Below are positions 25,775 through 34,660 of a stretch of 35,616 nt of DNA, one piece after another. The first letter of the stretch is position 1. Every line of letters starts with the position of its first letter. This DNA comes from Akkermansiaceae bacterium UBA1506 (GTDB taxonomy: Bacteria > Verrucomicrobiota > Verrucomicrobiia > Verrucomicrobiales > DEV007). The notes under the pieces are model-generated. The model was not told the origin of the DNA, did no database searches, and saw only the letters and a list, made by a program, of their open reading frames with translations. Position numbers and translations under genes: made by a program. The stretch lies in assembly GCA_002323995.1 (NCBI GenBank), contig DCQY01000024.1:1419-37034 (forward strand), given 5' to 3'.

Positions 25775-26584
25775 ATGATTTCCAAAAATCGTATCGACCG
25801 ACGTTTTGAAACTCTCCGCAACGAAGGAAAATCTGCGTTTGTTTCCTACATCTGTGCTGGCGACCCGAGCATGGATCATTCCTTGGAAATCATGCATGCC
25901 CTCGAAAGGGCCGGAACCGACATAATCGAGTTGGGAATCCCGTTTTCTGACCCCATGGCGGACGGAATCGTTAATCAGATGGCCGCTCATCGGGCGCTTG
26001 AGGCCGGCGGCTCGACAATCGGCGTACTCGAGTTGATTCGCCGTTTCCGGGAGGACTCCGAAACACCTATTGTTCTCTTCACCTACCTAAACCCGGTCTA
26101 CACCTATGGATTTGAAGCTTTCCACCGCGACGCGGCCGAGGCTGGGGCCGATGGAGTGTTGTTGCTCGACCTTCCACCGGATGAGGTAGCAAGGAATGAA
26201 GAACTCAAAGAAACTGACGTACTGAAGCATATCAGATTAATCGCACCCACGACTCCCGAAGAACGAATTCCTCAACTGGCTGGCAGCAGCGAAGGTTTCA
26301 TCTACTATGTCTCACGCGCCGGCGTGACCGGTGCTCAAGAGGATCTTGCCGAAGGAATCACCCAGAATGTGGCCACGATTCAGCAGCATGCTGAGGTCCC
26401 TGTTGTCGTCGGGTTTGGCATCTCGACCCCAGAACAATCTGCCGAAGTTGCCCGCTCCGCAGACGGTGTAGTTGTCGGTAGCGCGATAGTGCGCCAGATC
26501 GAAGCTAATGTTGATGCTGAAGACCTTGCCTCGAAGGTTGAAGCCTTCGTCAAACCGCTTGTGGACAGTGCCAAGTCGGTCTAA
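25775..26584 (+). CDS. trpA: Tryptophan synthase alpha subunit
   Basis: It cleaves indole-3-glycerol phosphate and passes indole to the beta subunit. I start at ATG 25775 (269 residues); a TTG at 25763 would add four residues. IELGIPFSDPMADG (51-64) holds the catalytic pair, Glu52 and Asp63 (E. coli Glu49, Asp60). FTYLNPVYTYGFEAF, LLLDLPPDE, YYVSRAGVTGAQ and VVVGFGISTPEQ complete the barrel motifs. After ADG, IVNQMAAHRAL replaces the common 'GP.IQ...RAL'. trpB is not adjacent; the gene leads a run that continues with dapF 32 bases on, an unusual partnership. Confidence 0.96.
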   Translation: MISKNRIDRRFETLRNEGKSAFVSYICAGDPSMDHSLEIMHALERAGTDIIELGIPFSDPMADGIVNQMAAHRALEAGGSTIGVLELIRRFREDSETPIVLFTYLNPVYTYGFEAFHRDAAEAGADGVLLLDLPPDEVARNEELKETDVLKHIRLIAPTTPEERIPQLAGSSEGFIYYVSRAGVTGAQEDLAEGITQNVATIQQHAEVPVVVGFGISTPEQSAEVARSADGVVVGSAIVRQIEANVDAEDLASKVEAFVKPLVDSAKSV

Positions 26585-26593
26585 TTTCAACGG

Positions 26594-26607
26594 CAGGCGG
26601 ACGCCTG
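26594..26607 (+). repeat. Short dyad between trpA and dapF
   Basis: CAGGCG-GA-CGCCTG is a near-perfect palindrome, able to fold as a 4-bp stem with a 6-base loop or to bind a protein as DNA. It has no T-run, so it is not a terminator. It might modulate dapF translation, whose ATG starts 10 bases later. Confidence 0.35.
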
Positions 26608-26616
26608 GTTGAACTG

Positions 26617-27429
26617 ATGCTCAAATTCACCAAAATGAACGGTGCTGGCAACGATTTTGTCGTTGTTGATAATCGTGACAACTCTCTCTTTCTAAGCGAG
26701 GATCAGATAAAGCGCTTATGCGACAGACAACGCGGCGTTGGGGCTGACGGCTTCCTTGCCGTTGAGCCTTCCCAGAACGGTGCCGATTACCGAATGCGTT
26801 ACTACAACGCCGATGGTGGCGAAGCAGAAATGTGTGGTAATGGTGCGCGCTGCTTTGCGCGCTTCGTGAATCAACTCGAAGGAAATAGTCTGACTGAGAC
26901 GAACTTCGAAACCATAGCAGGTGTCATCAAGGGAGAGTTCCTAAACGATGAGGTTCGGATTCAATTGAGCAAGCCGTTTGACTTCGCCCTTAACGAAACC
27001 TTAGAAATTAAGGACCGCAAGAGACTCGTTCACTCGGTAAACACGGGAGTGCCACATGCTGTCATTTTCGTCGATGAACTGGCCTCGGTTGATGTCTGTG
27101 CTCTGGGTGCCGCCACCCGGCATCATGACCACTTCGCCCCGACTGGAACTAATGTGAATTTTGTTCAAATTATTGAACCGGGGTCTATCTGCATACGGAC
27201 TTTCGAACGGGGAGTTGAAGCCGAAACCCTAGCTTGTGGCACCGGAATGGTAGCCTGCTCCATCGTCCATCACGAGATTTCAGACGTTCCCAGTCCTATT
27301 CGTGTCACGGTAGCAGGCGGAGATACTCTCGAAGTCGGATTTGACCGTGTCAGCGAGGGGGCTTATGAAAACGTAACCTTGTTGGGTCCCGCAGAATTTA
27401 CCTTTGAAGGTATTTTGGAAACTATCTGA
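26617..27429 (+). CDS. dapF: Diaminopimelate epimerase
   Basis: It converts LL- to meso-diaminopimelate for peptidoglycan and lysine. The 270-residue chain begins MLKFTKMNGAGNDFVVVDN. The two catalytic cysteines are Cys73 in AEMCGNGARC and Cys207 in LACGTGMVA. GVGADGFL (41-47) and NTGVPHAVIF (142-151) are further landmarks. dapA starts 17 bases after its stop. No nearby ligand-specific riboswitch is seen; regulation is unknown. Confidence 0.97.
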   Translation: MLKFTKMNGAGNDFVVVDNRDNSLFLSEDQIKRLCDRQRGVGADGFLAVEPSQNGADYRMRYYNADGGEAEMCGNGARCFARFVNQLEGNSLTETNFETIAGVIKGEFLNDEVRIQLSKPFDFALNETLEIKDRKRLVHSVNTGVPHAVIFVDELASVDVCALGAATRHHDHFAPTGTNVNFVQIIEPGSICIRTFERGVEAETLACGTGMVACSIVHHEISDVPSPIRVTVAGGDTLEVGFDRVSEGAYENVTLLGPAEFTFEGILETI

Positions 27430-27446
27430 TCAAACCTACACGTTCC

Positions 27447-28328
27447 ATGTTTTCAGGAGCACATACCGCACTTGTCACCCCATTCTCTGATCACGGCATC
27501 ATTGATACCGAAGCCTTCCGCAGCCTAATCGATAAGCAGTTCGAAAACGGCATCAGCGGCATCGTGCCGGTAGGAACAACCGGAGAGTCCGCCACCCTCT
27601 CGGTCGAAGAGCATCACCGAGTCATCGAAATCGCTGCACAACAGGCAGACAAGCGCGGCCTTGTGATTGCAGGAACAGGGTCGAACTCAACGCGCGAGGC
27701 TGTTGAAATGACACAGTCAGCCGAACTCGCAGGAGCAGATGCGGCTCTACTTGTGACCCCCTACTACAATAAGCCGTCTCAGGAGGGTCTCTTCCAGCAT
27801 TACAAAGCAATCGCTCAATCAACGGAATTACCGCTGATGCTCTATTCTATTCCAGGGCGCTGCCACATCTCTATCGAGATCGACACGGTGGTTCGTCTTG
27901 CCGAAGCTTGTCCCAACATCAAAGCGATTAAGGAAGCAGGCGGGGTCACGGAAAGGGTTCTGCAATTGAGAGCTGCCTTGCCTGAAAGTTTCGATATACT
28001 CAGTGGAGACGACGCTCTTACTGTGGAGTTTATGAAGGCGGGAGCGGTGGGCGTGGTTTCGGTTGCTTCCAACCTGATTCCCAAAGCGATGGCAACCCTT
28101 TGCCAGGCAATGCTAGAAGAAAGAATCGAGGACGCTGAGGCAATTCATGCTCGCTACCACAATCTTTTTGAAAGTTTTCTTAAACTCGATACCAATCCAG
28201 TGCCTATTAAGGCAGCGCTGGGCTTAACCGGAGAATGTTCACCAAGCCTACGTCTCCCTATGGTTCAAATGTCCAGTGAGAAAGTCGAGGAACTGCGTCT
28301 AACTCTCGCTTCTCTCGATCTCGTTTGA
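27447..28328 (+). CDS. dapA: 4-hydroxy-tetrahydrodipicolinate synthase
   Basis: It condenses pyruvate with aspartate-semialdehyde at the branch point of lysine synthesis. The 293-residue length is normal. PVGTTGESATL (41-51) carries the threonine pair of the proton relay, YSIPGR (133-138) supplies the catalytic Tyr133 and substrate-binding Arg138, and IKEAGG places the Schiff-base Lys162. Sequence outside these motifs is ordinary. It lies between dapF and dapB in one unit. Confidence 0.97.
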   Translation: MFSGAHTALVTPFSDHGIIDTEAFRSLIDKQFENGISGIVPVGTTGESATLSVEEHHRVIEIAAQQADKRGLVIAGTGSNSTREAVEMTQSAELAGADAALLVTPYYNKPSQEGLFQHYKAIAQSTELPLMLYSIPGRCHISIEIDTVVRLAEACPNIKAIKEAGGVTERVLQLRAALPESFDILSGDDALTVEFMKAGAVGVVSVASNLIPKAMATLCQAMLEERIEDAEAIHARYHNLFESFLKLDTNPVPIKAALGLTGECSPSLRLPMVQMSSEKVEELRLTLASLDLV

Positions 28329-28392
28329 TCTCGAGTTCTTTTTATGTCTGAGGTAACAGGCCTCATCTTTCACTCTCCACCCACCTGATATT

Positions 28393-29139
28393 ATGATAAA
28401 TGTTCTTGTGACTGGTTGTCGCGGACGCATGGGCCAAGCAGTCGCCGCCAGTGTTGGCGATGATCCCGACACTCGCGTTGCCGCTGGAATTGACTTGGGG
28501 GATTCCCTAGAGGAAGCCCTCGCTAAATCTGACACGGTGATTGATTTCACCCTTCCCACCTTCACTGATGACCTTATCGAAAGCTGCGTCGATGCCGGTA
28601 AGTCACTTGTCATGGGAACGACAGGCCACGATGACGCTCAACTTAAGTTAATTCGCGAAGCTGCTGATCGCATTCCAATCGTCCACGCACCCAACTTCTC
28701 AGTTGGAGTGAATACACTTTTCTGGCTGACGCGCAAAGCGACCGAAATTATCGGGAACGATTTTGATCTAGAGGTTGTGGAGATGCACCACCGGCAAAAG
28801 AAGGACTCACCTAGCGGGACCGCACGGAGACTCGCCGAAATTCTCGCGGAGGTTCGTAACCTTTCGTATGAAAATGACTGCAGACACGGGCGTTTCGGAG
28901 ACGTCGGAGCTCGCACCAACACCGAGATTGGCGTCCACGCGCTCCGCGGAGGTGACGTTGTAGGAGACCATACCGTAATTTACGCAGGAGAGGGAGAGCG
29001 CGTGGAATTGACCCACAAAGCCTCCAGCCGTCTAACCTTCGCAAAGGGTGCGCTGCGGGCTGCTAAGTGGCTTCATCAAAACGATTTCGAGTCAGGCCTC
29101 TACGATATGGAAGACGTTCTTGGGCTCCGCGAAGGCTGA
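28393..29139 (+). CDS. dapB: 4-hydroxy-tetrahydrodipicolinate reductase
   Basis: It reduces the DapA product with NAD(P)H. The 248-residue protein opens with the dinucleotide-binding VTGCRGRMGQAV (6-17), followed by VMGTTGHDDAQ, APNFSVGVN and the substrate-binding EMHHRQKKDSPSGTA, in which His132, His133 and Lys136/137 correspond to the E. coli His159, His160 and Lys163 region. It is about 25 residues shorter than E. coli DapB, as is common. Gap to dapA 64 bases, to folK 18. Confidence 0.96.
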   Translation: MINVLVTGCRGRMGQAVAASVGDDPDTRVAAGIDLGDSLEEALAKSDTVIDFTLPTFTDDLIESCVDAGKSLVMGTTGHDDAQLKLIREAADRIPIVHAPNFSVGVNTLFWLTRKATEIIGNDFDLEVVEMHHRQKKDSPSGTARRLAEILAEVRNLSYENDCRHGRFGDVGARTNTEIGVHALRGGDVVGDHTVIYAGEGERVELTHKASSRLTFAKGALRAAKWLHQNDFESGLYDMEDVLGLREG

Positions 29140-29157
29140 ATTTACCGGCGACTTTAC

Positions 29158-29649
29158 ATGGCAAAAGTTGGAATCGGCCTCGGCGCTAACCTTGGCGATA
29201 GGAAGGCCAATCTCATTGAGGCTATCCGGTGCCTCAAGGGAGCAAGGTGCTCAGAACACTTGCTGGTTTCAGGACTCTACGAAACAACTCCGATCGATTG
29301 CCCTCCAGGTTCACCTGATTTCTACAACTGCGTGGTCGAAATCGAAACGAATCTATCGCCCCTTGAGCTTCTTGACTTCACTCAATCGATCGAGACGGAA
29401 CTGGGGCGCCCTCGGAAGAGGCGCCTTAATGATCCGCGACCGGTCGATCTGGACCTCCTTTACTTTGAGAATGTCACCCTTGAATCTGAGCATCTCACCA
29501 TTCCCCACCCAAGGATAAGCGAACGTGCCTTCGTTTTGAAGCCTCTCAAAGAAATTTGCCCCGAATTCGCTTCGAGAGGCACGCCAACCGACATAGACGC
29601 GCAGCCAGTGACAAGGCTCATGGGCAGCGATTGGTTTATCTCTTCCTAA
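29158..29649 (+). CDS. folK: 6-hydroxymethyl-7,8-dihydropterin pyrophosphokinase
   Basis: It activates hydroxymethyl-dihydropterin with ATP for folate synthesis. The 163-residue protein has the family opening GIGLGANLGDRKANL (6-20), then YETTPIDCPPGSPDFYNCVV (41-60), and NDPRPVDLDLLYF with the magnesium-binding Asp97 and Asp99. IPHPRISERAFVL (115-127) is the HPPK signature. The rest of the folate genes are not here. It appears to be the last gene of the trpA-dap unit. Confidence 0.95.
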   Translation: MAKVGIGLGANLGDRKANLIEAIRCLKGARCSEHLLVSGLYETTPIDCPPGSPDFYNCVVEIETNLSPLELLDFTQSIETELGRPRKRRLNDPRPVDLDLLYFENVTLESEHLTIPHPRISERAFVLKPLKEICPEFASRGTPTDIDAQPVTRLMGSDWFISS

Positions 29650-30031
29650 TCCGTTTATTATTAAATGGTAAGATGTATTTTATACACTTCTATATGAGAC
29701 CTGAATCTGTTGCCTGTATTGGACTTTCTAGCTGAGACGCTTTCATCTCCCGCGCTAATTCTTTGGTTTCAGAAAGGGCACCCCCATGTTCCGCGGCTAT
29801 TGAAAGGATATATCCCTCAATCTCCTGGTGGTTTCCTACCTCCTAGTAGAGCCATATCAATGACCGCCCGGCCAGCACGTGTCGGAAAGACTAAGAGACC
29901 ACGCGATCGATAGGCAGGATAATCCAGCGACTAATCGACGCCAACCCAGAAAATGCCGGCCCGCTGTTTCAAATGGGTAACCAACACGCCGTGTAGAGAT
30001 TACACCCTACTGGAATTTTCGGTAAGCCACC
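29650..30031. other. Intergenic region between convergent folK and the flavoprotein gene
   Basis: A 382-base stretch where two transcripts end. The first 50 bases are AT-rich. A 67-codon plus-strand frame (29710-29913) has no recognisable domain and lacks a ribosome-binding site, so I leave it out. No strong terminator hairpin or RNA gene is seen; degraded coding sequence cannot be excluded. Confidence 0.45.
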
Positions 30032-31315
30032 TTAACCGACCAAAGGCACAGCGTCCTTAGTCTTTACCTGAAAACCATACTTTAACTCATCCGGAAGATC
30101 GCATATCTCCCTAACAGCATCGAAAAGAGCGTCAAAGTTTTCGTTATCCACGAAGATATCTCCAATTAGAAGATCGGTGAGAGTGGGGCGTAGATCTGGG
30201 TTGGCTTTGACCAACTTTCCGAAACTAAAGTCAGGATGATAAAAGGCGTAGACAATCTTTCTCATACGCTCAATTGCCTCGCACACTTTAGCACCATATT
30301 TTTCAAATCGCTCTGCCGATGTGTCTCCAGCGGCCAAAGCCTCATCGATGGCATCAGCAGCTATCTCCCCAGACTTCAAAGCAAGGAAAACCCCCGATGA
30401 GAAAACGGGATCTAGGAAGGCGAAAGCATCTCCAACGAGCACAACCCCATCGGTGGCACAATAATCAGACCGGTAGCTATAGTCACCCGTGACCCAATAT
30501 TCGCCTATCTGCTTACCCGGAGCTAGATGTTCTTGGATCCAAACGTTTTCCTTAATTTCACGATCCATGATTTCAGCCGGATCACGCCCATCACGGAAGA
30601 GATAAGAGTTTTCTGCAACCAAACCTACGCTGACCTTATTATCCCGCATCGGAATATACCAAAACCATCCCTTATCGGGAATGTAGGCGACGGTAGTCGA
30701 CCCTGCGTCAAGCCCTGGATCTCTAACAGCACCCTCGTAGTAGGTCCAAATAGCGACTTTTGAAAGATGCGGATCGCGCTTCCTCCATTTATTCTTGCTC
30801 GCGTAAAAGCTATCTCTGCCGGAGGCGTCGACCACTAGCTTAGCACCCAACTCGTGGCGTTCACCTTCACGTTCTGCCACTACCCCAACAACTGCACCTG
30901 CTTCATTATGGATCGGAGCTAATACTTTGGTTTCGTCGTAAAATTCCGCTCCGTTGGAGACAGCCTTATCGATGATCATCTGGTCGAATTCTTGGCGTTC
31001 GACCTGCCAAGTCGTCGCTGAAGGATGATCATGGTGCTGGAAAAAATAGAATGGACGGGACATCTTACCATCCATCGTAACGAACTGAACGCTATGTTTC
31101 TGTTGGAAACCAATTTTGTCCATCTGGTCGACTAATCCTAGACGATTTAGAGTATACCAGCAGAAGGGCATCATTGACTCGCCGATGTGATAACGAGGAA
31201 ACTTCTCTTTATCAAGAACGAGCACGCGGTGACCCTTCTCCGCTAGCAAGGCGGCTGAGGTAGAACCGGCAGGGCCTGCTCCGATAACAATAACGTCCCA
31301 ATCAGAAGTGTTCAT
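30032..31315 (-). CDS. FAD-dependent oxidoreductase of the flavin-halogenase-like type
   Basis: The 427-residue protein has the FAD-binding VIVIGAGPAGSTSAALLAEKG (10-17 core), GESMMPFCWYTLNRLG (45-60), and GDAFAFLDPVFSSGVFLAL (295-313), the form seen in CmlS/CndH-type halogenases. It also has WFWYIP (217-222), the WxWxIP motif of flavin-dependent halogenases. Many PVC homologues carrying these motifs are labelled tryptophan halogenase without biochemical proof; a reductase or monooxygenase is possible. The halogenase lysine cannot be assigned with confidence. It is the last gene of the minus-strand cluster with the lyase-like and radical SAM genes, 22 bases after the former. Confidence 0.85.
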   Translation of the reverse strand: MNTSDWDVIVIGAGPAGSTSAALLAEKGHRVLVLDKEKFPRYHIGESMMPFCWYTLNRLGLVDQMDKIGFQQKHSVQFVTMDGKMSRPFYFFQHHDHPSATTWQVERQEFDQMIIDKAVSNGAEFYDETKVLAPIHNEAGAVVGVVAEREGERHELGAKLVVDASGRDSFYASKNKWRKRDPHLSKVAIWTYYEGAVRDPGLDAGSTTVAYIPDKGWFWYIPMRDNKVSVGLVAENSYLFRDGRDPAEIMDREIKENVWIQEHLAPGKQIGEYWVTGDYSYRSDYCATDGVVLVGDAFAFLDPVFSSGVFLALKSGEIAADAIDEALAAGDTSAERFEKYGAKVCEAIERMRKIVYAFYHPDFSFGKLVKANPDLRPTLTDLLIGDIFVDNENFDALFDAVREICDLPDELKYGFQVKTKDAVPLVG

Positions 31316-31337
31316 TGTTGGTGTATACTAACGAAGG

Positions 31338-31955
31338 TTACATTGGCGTTACGCTCCCTACCCAATTCTCGGATTCATTACTTCGCGGGAGAATTTCCAC
31401 AATATCGGCGAAAACGGCGCCACTCTCGTCTAACAACTGATTGCATCGGCCATAAAGGACCTCGTTTATGCCCTGACCAAGCGCATCGGCCATCAATTCA
31501 TCTGCATAGACCGAAAAATAGGCCACCGGGCTACCCTTGTGAGCCACAGAATGTTCGCCGAGAATCCCTCCGAGCGGCTTTTTCCCCGCGATCACTTCCT
31601 CACGAACCTCTTCGCTAAAACTAGCCAACTGAATGGCAATTGCACCGTATTCAACCGGCTTGTCAGACGAGGCAGCATGAAGCGAGACAAGGCGCATCAC
31701 AAATTCTTGACTGGATTCATGCTCGTGCACTTCAAGGTAGACTTTGGAATGATGAAATGCAGCCAGAGTTGGAGTCATATCATTATGATGAACTAGCAAG
31801 GAGCGATAAGGGTAGGGAACTTCTTCACCCTCAAGGAAAGTGAAGTCAGGAAGCGACTTGCCCGCTTTCTCGTAAAAAAAATGAAATGGTAACAAGCGCT
31901 GAAGCGCTTCAGCGTAGGCCTGTCCCGCTTCGATTTGCTCAGGTGTAGCGTGCAT
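31338..31955 (-). CDS. Chorismate-lyase-like protein
   Basis: I use ATG 31955 (205 residues); frames open at 31982 and 32012 too, each overlapping the preceding gene more. The region RSLLVHHNDMTPTLAAFHHSKVYL and the later AAIAIQLASFSEEVR-like stretch followed by KPLGGILGEHSVAHKG resemble the chorismate lyase (UbiC/DUF98)-like fold, in which 'PLG.iL...' is a typical landmark. If real, it might release 4- or 3-hydroxybenzoate from chorismate. The likeness is by eye and modest; active-site residues are unassigned. It overlaps the radical SAM gene by 17 bases, so the genes are translationally linked. Confidence 0.65.
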   Translation of the reverse strand: MHATPEQIEAGQAYAEALQRLLPFHFFYEKAGKSLPDFTFLEGEEVPYPYRSLLVHHNDMTPTLAAFHHSKVYLEVHEHESSQEFVMRLVSLHAASSDKPVEYGAIAIQLASFSEEVREEVIAGKKPLGGILGEHSVAHKGSPVAYFSVYADELMADALGQGINEVLYGRCNQLLDESGAVFADIVEILPRSNESENWVGSVTPM

Positions 31956-33312
31956 CACAATGTTCTTCGAGAAAAAATCCATGAAGGAGGCGGTCAATTT
32001 GCAGCATGCCACCCCGGCTCACAACGATATCATCGCCATCCGTGGAAAAATACCCTTCAGCCTCGAGTTCCCCTAATTTAGCTGCAAAGCGTTTCGAGAC
32101 ATCCACGCCATATTTCGCTCTGAAATATTGCATCGAAGTTCGCCCCAACTTTAATTGAAGAACAAATTCTCTGACAAAGCGCTCTTCGGGCGACGTAGCA
32201 TAGGCTCTAAAAATCGGGAGTTCACCGGAGTCCACCAGCTTATTGTATGGATCTACATCAGCCTGGTTCTGATAGTGCACCCCGCCGAAATGCCCAAAAC
32301 TAGCAACCCCAGCTGAAAGGAGATCAGCACCCTCCCAGAGACTATCCCGATAAACGAATTTGGTGGTCTCAGGATTCTTCACCACGGTGTAGGCACTACT
32401 TACCGAGTAGCCTGCTTCTTCGAAGCGATTAAACGCCCAATCGACCCAATCACGCTTGGTTGGCCAGTTCGCGACAGGCGCCGAGATCCGCCCACTCTCC
32501 TTCATATCTCGGTAGATCGTTGTATTGTATGGAATTTCCATCTGGTAGATCGTGACACAATCCGGCTCCTGCTCGATTGCTGTGTCGACGCACTTCTTCC
32601 AGTTATCTTCGGTCTCGTCCATCATCCCGGCGATGAGATCGATATTCACCTGATCAAAACCTAGCGTCTTAGCAAAACCAAGCGCCCGAAATGCTTCTTT
32701 GGATCGGTGTGCCCGACCATTCACTTCGAGAAGGTGATCGTCAAAAGCTTCGATCCCAAGACTAAGCCGAGTTACTCCGATATCCTTGAGCGAATCGAGT
32801 TTCCTCTCGGTAAGGGTCCCTGGTTCAGCTTCAAAAGCGACCTCCTCAGTTTCATCCCAGGGGAAGAGGTCTTTCATTCTGTCCGTAAGGCCCCTCAACT
32901 GCTTGACTGACAGGAAGCTTGGAGTTCCTCCGCCAAAATAGACAAACTGGGGCTTTCTGCCTGCCAGGTAGGGCTTTTTAGCATACATCTCAAACTCGCG
33001 CATTCCCGCCTCGAGATACTCGTTTATCTCCGCTGAATTCTTATCGGTATAGACACGAAAGTAGCAGAAGTGGCAGCGCTTTCGGCAAAACGGGACGTGA
33101 AAGTAAACCCCGAGATTCGTATCTGTTGGCGTTGGTCCATCAAGCACATCCATCACGGCGGTTCGATAGTCCGGCGCCCAGAAAGAAAAGGGCGGGTAGT
33201 TGGCAACGAAGTAGTTGCCGACCTCAGTCTGCTCTGGCGACTCCTTTTCCAGCGGGATACTCAATTTGTCAATGACACCCGGAGGCGAACTGCTGTTGGA
33301 AGTGTCAGACAT
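31939..33312 (-). CDS. HemN/HemW-like radical SAM enzyme
   Basis: From ATG 33312 (457 residues) the start falls 31 bases after the upstream gene; a longer frame to 33537 would overlap it by 193 bases and is unlikely. The radical SAM motif is CRKRCHFC (Cys76, Cys80, Cys83, CxxxCxxC) preceded by YFHVPF, as in the HemN/HemW group. Later FVYFGGGTPSFLS, FEAEPGTLT, LGIEAFDDHLLEVNGRAH and NIDLIAGMM follow the HemN order. The C-terminus has a winged-helix-like HemN_C segment. It is not clearly HemN or HemW: the motif ends in CYFRVY where HemN has 'CxYC.f'. With halogenase-like and lyase-like partners a dedicated substrate is more likely than heme synthesis. Confidence 0.85.
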   Translation of the reverse strand: MSDTSNSSSPPGVIDKLSIPLEKESPEQTEVGNYFVANYPPFSFWAPDYRTAVMDVLDGPTPTDTNLGVYFHVPFCRKRCHFCYFRVYTDKNSAEINEYLEAGMREFEMYAKKPYLAGRKPQFVYFGGGTPSFLSVKQLRGLTDRMKDLFPWDETEEVAFEAEPGTLTERKLDSLKDIGVTRLSLGIEAFDDHLLEVNGRAHRSKEAFRALGFAKTLGFDQVNIDLIAGMMDETEDNWKKCVDTAIEQEPDCVTIYQMEIPYNTTIYRDMKESGRISAPVANWPTKRDWVDWAFNRFEEAGYSVSSAYTVVKNPETTKFVYRDSLWEGADLLSAGVASFGHFGGVHYQNQADVDPYNKLVDSGELPIFRAYATSPEERFVREFVLQLKLGRTSMQYFRAKYGVDVSKRFAAKLGELEAEGYFSTDGDDIVVSRGGMLQIDRLLHGFFLEEHCDARYT

Positions 33313-33343
33313 AAGTTGGGGATTTAAGAAGATTTCGAGGTGA

Positions 33344-34567
33344 TTATCGGAAAGCATACACCACCCCGTCTTGGCCGCAAACGACCAGCGTCCCGCGTGA
33401 TAGCGCCGGAGAAGCCTTGATCTGGCTTCCCACTTCAAAATTCCAAAGCTCGGATCCATCTGTTCGACTAACCGCATAGAGACGACCGTCCATCCCGCCC
33501 TGCCAGATAGTGTCACCGGAAATGACCGGAGAAGCATCGAGAGAACGTGGCGCTAGAAACTCCCAGAATTCCTCTCCTGAGACGCGATCATATGCCACGA
33601 GGCGCTTATCTGGACCGGCCACAAAAAGGTGATTTTCATCGACTGCAGGGGAAGCCGTATATTCGACACCTGTTGGAATCTTCCAAACCTCTTCTCCTGT
33701 AGAAACTTCGATTGCGACAATCTCCCCGCCGTTGTGGGCCAGATAGGCAATTCCATCTCTTACCGCAGCAGAGTTTGCTATGTAAGATCCTACTTCGAAC
33801 TCCTGCCCTTCGCCTCTGCCATCGGCTGGCAAAATGTAGAGTATGCCATCGCATCCACCAAAGGAAACGGATTCGCTACCACCGGATTTTATGATCGATG
33901 GGGTCGACACGATGTAATTACCCGTTTCCTCTTTCCAAAGTATTTCGCCACTCTTCGCGTCAAAACAATAAAGGAAGTAGTCGTGACTGCCGATAAAAAC
34001 GCGCGCAGCTTCTTCCGATATTAGGATATTTACCCCGCCCTCGATCTTTCCGTCCGTCTCGTACTGCCAAACCTGTGCCCCGGTCTCAGCATCGAGTGCA
34101 TACACATACCCGTAAGTATCCCCAAAATAGACGATTCCGTCGTAAACAGCAGCCGGTGCTGAAGTGGGGCCTTCTGTCTCGACTTTCCACACCTCGGAGC
34201 CATCCTGTAGGTTGAGGGCAAGAAACTCGCTCCCAAGCGTCCCAACATAGACAATGCCGTCTTTAACCACCGCTGAGGCTTCGATCGGAGCTCGGCGCTT
34301 ACCCTCCTCTACGGCACTTTCATGAGTCCACACGAGATCCAAGGGAGCTGAAAGCATTTCAGAACTTACCCCCTGCAGTTCGGGGCAACCGCGAAACAGC
34401 GGCCAATCAGACAGCAAATTCGTGGAATTTTCTTCCGATTCCGCGCTATTCTCTGGGTTTTCAGGGCCTCCGCAGCTCGTAAAAAGTCCGCCTAGGCAGG
34501 AAATAAGCACTAAATTTCTAAACTTTCCAAAATATTCAGAATTATTTGGTTTTCTTATGGCCTCCAT
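33344..34567 (-). CDS. Lipoprotein with PQQ-type beta-propeller repeats
   Basis: I place the start at ATG 34567 (407 residues); ATG 34582 or 34654 would add N-terminal residues ahead of the signal. The signal ends in a lipobox, GGLFTSC|GG, so the protein should be anchored by lipid, probably in the outer membrane or periplasm. Blade motifs recur about six times: LQDGSEVWKVE, AETGAQVWQYE, AKSGEILWKEE, VSTGEEVWKIP, VSGEEFWEF and RTDGSELWNFE. The repeats resemble BamB, a Bam-complex lipoprotein, but so do many propellers. The radical SAM gene follows within 31 bases. Confidence 0.85.
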   Translation of the reverse strand: MEAIRKPNNSEYFGKFRNLVLISCLGGLFTSCGGPENPENSAESEENSTNLLSDWPLFRGCPELQGVSSEMLSAPLDLVWTHESAVEEGKRRAPIEASAVVKDGIVYVGTLGSEFLALNLQDGSEVWKVETEGPTSAPAAVYDGIVYFGDTYGYVYALDAETGAQVWQYETDGKIEGGVNILISEEAARVFIGSHDYFLYCFDAKSGEILWKEETGNYIVSTPSIIKSGGSESVSFGGCDGILYILPADGRGEGQEFEVGSYIANSAAVRDGIAYLAHNGGEIVAIEVSTGEEVWKIPTGVEYTASPAVDENHLFVAGPDKRLVAYDRVSGEEFWEFLAPRSLDASPVISGDTIWQGGMDGRLYAVSRTDGSELWNFEVGSQIKASPALSRGTLVVCGQDGVVYAFR

Positions 34568-34660
34568 TGACGTAATATTCATTCTAAACCTGCTCAGATC
34601 AACGCCCCTATCGCGTAATCTGACTTCTCGCCTCCCCTTGATTTCCATCACCACCCATTG

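Noticed and set aside
29710..29913. 67-codon plus-strand frame after folK
   Set aside because: No recognisable domain and no start signal; could be remnant sequence but cannot be shown.
33313..33537. 75-residue N-terminal extension of the radical SAM protein
   Set aside because: It would overlap the beta-propeller gene by 193 bases and shows no HemN-like sequence.
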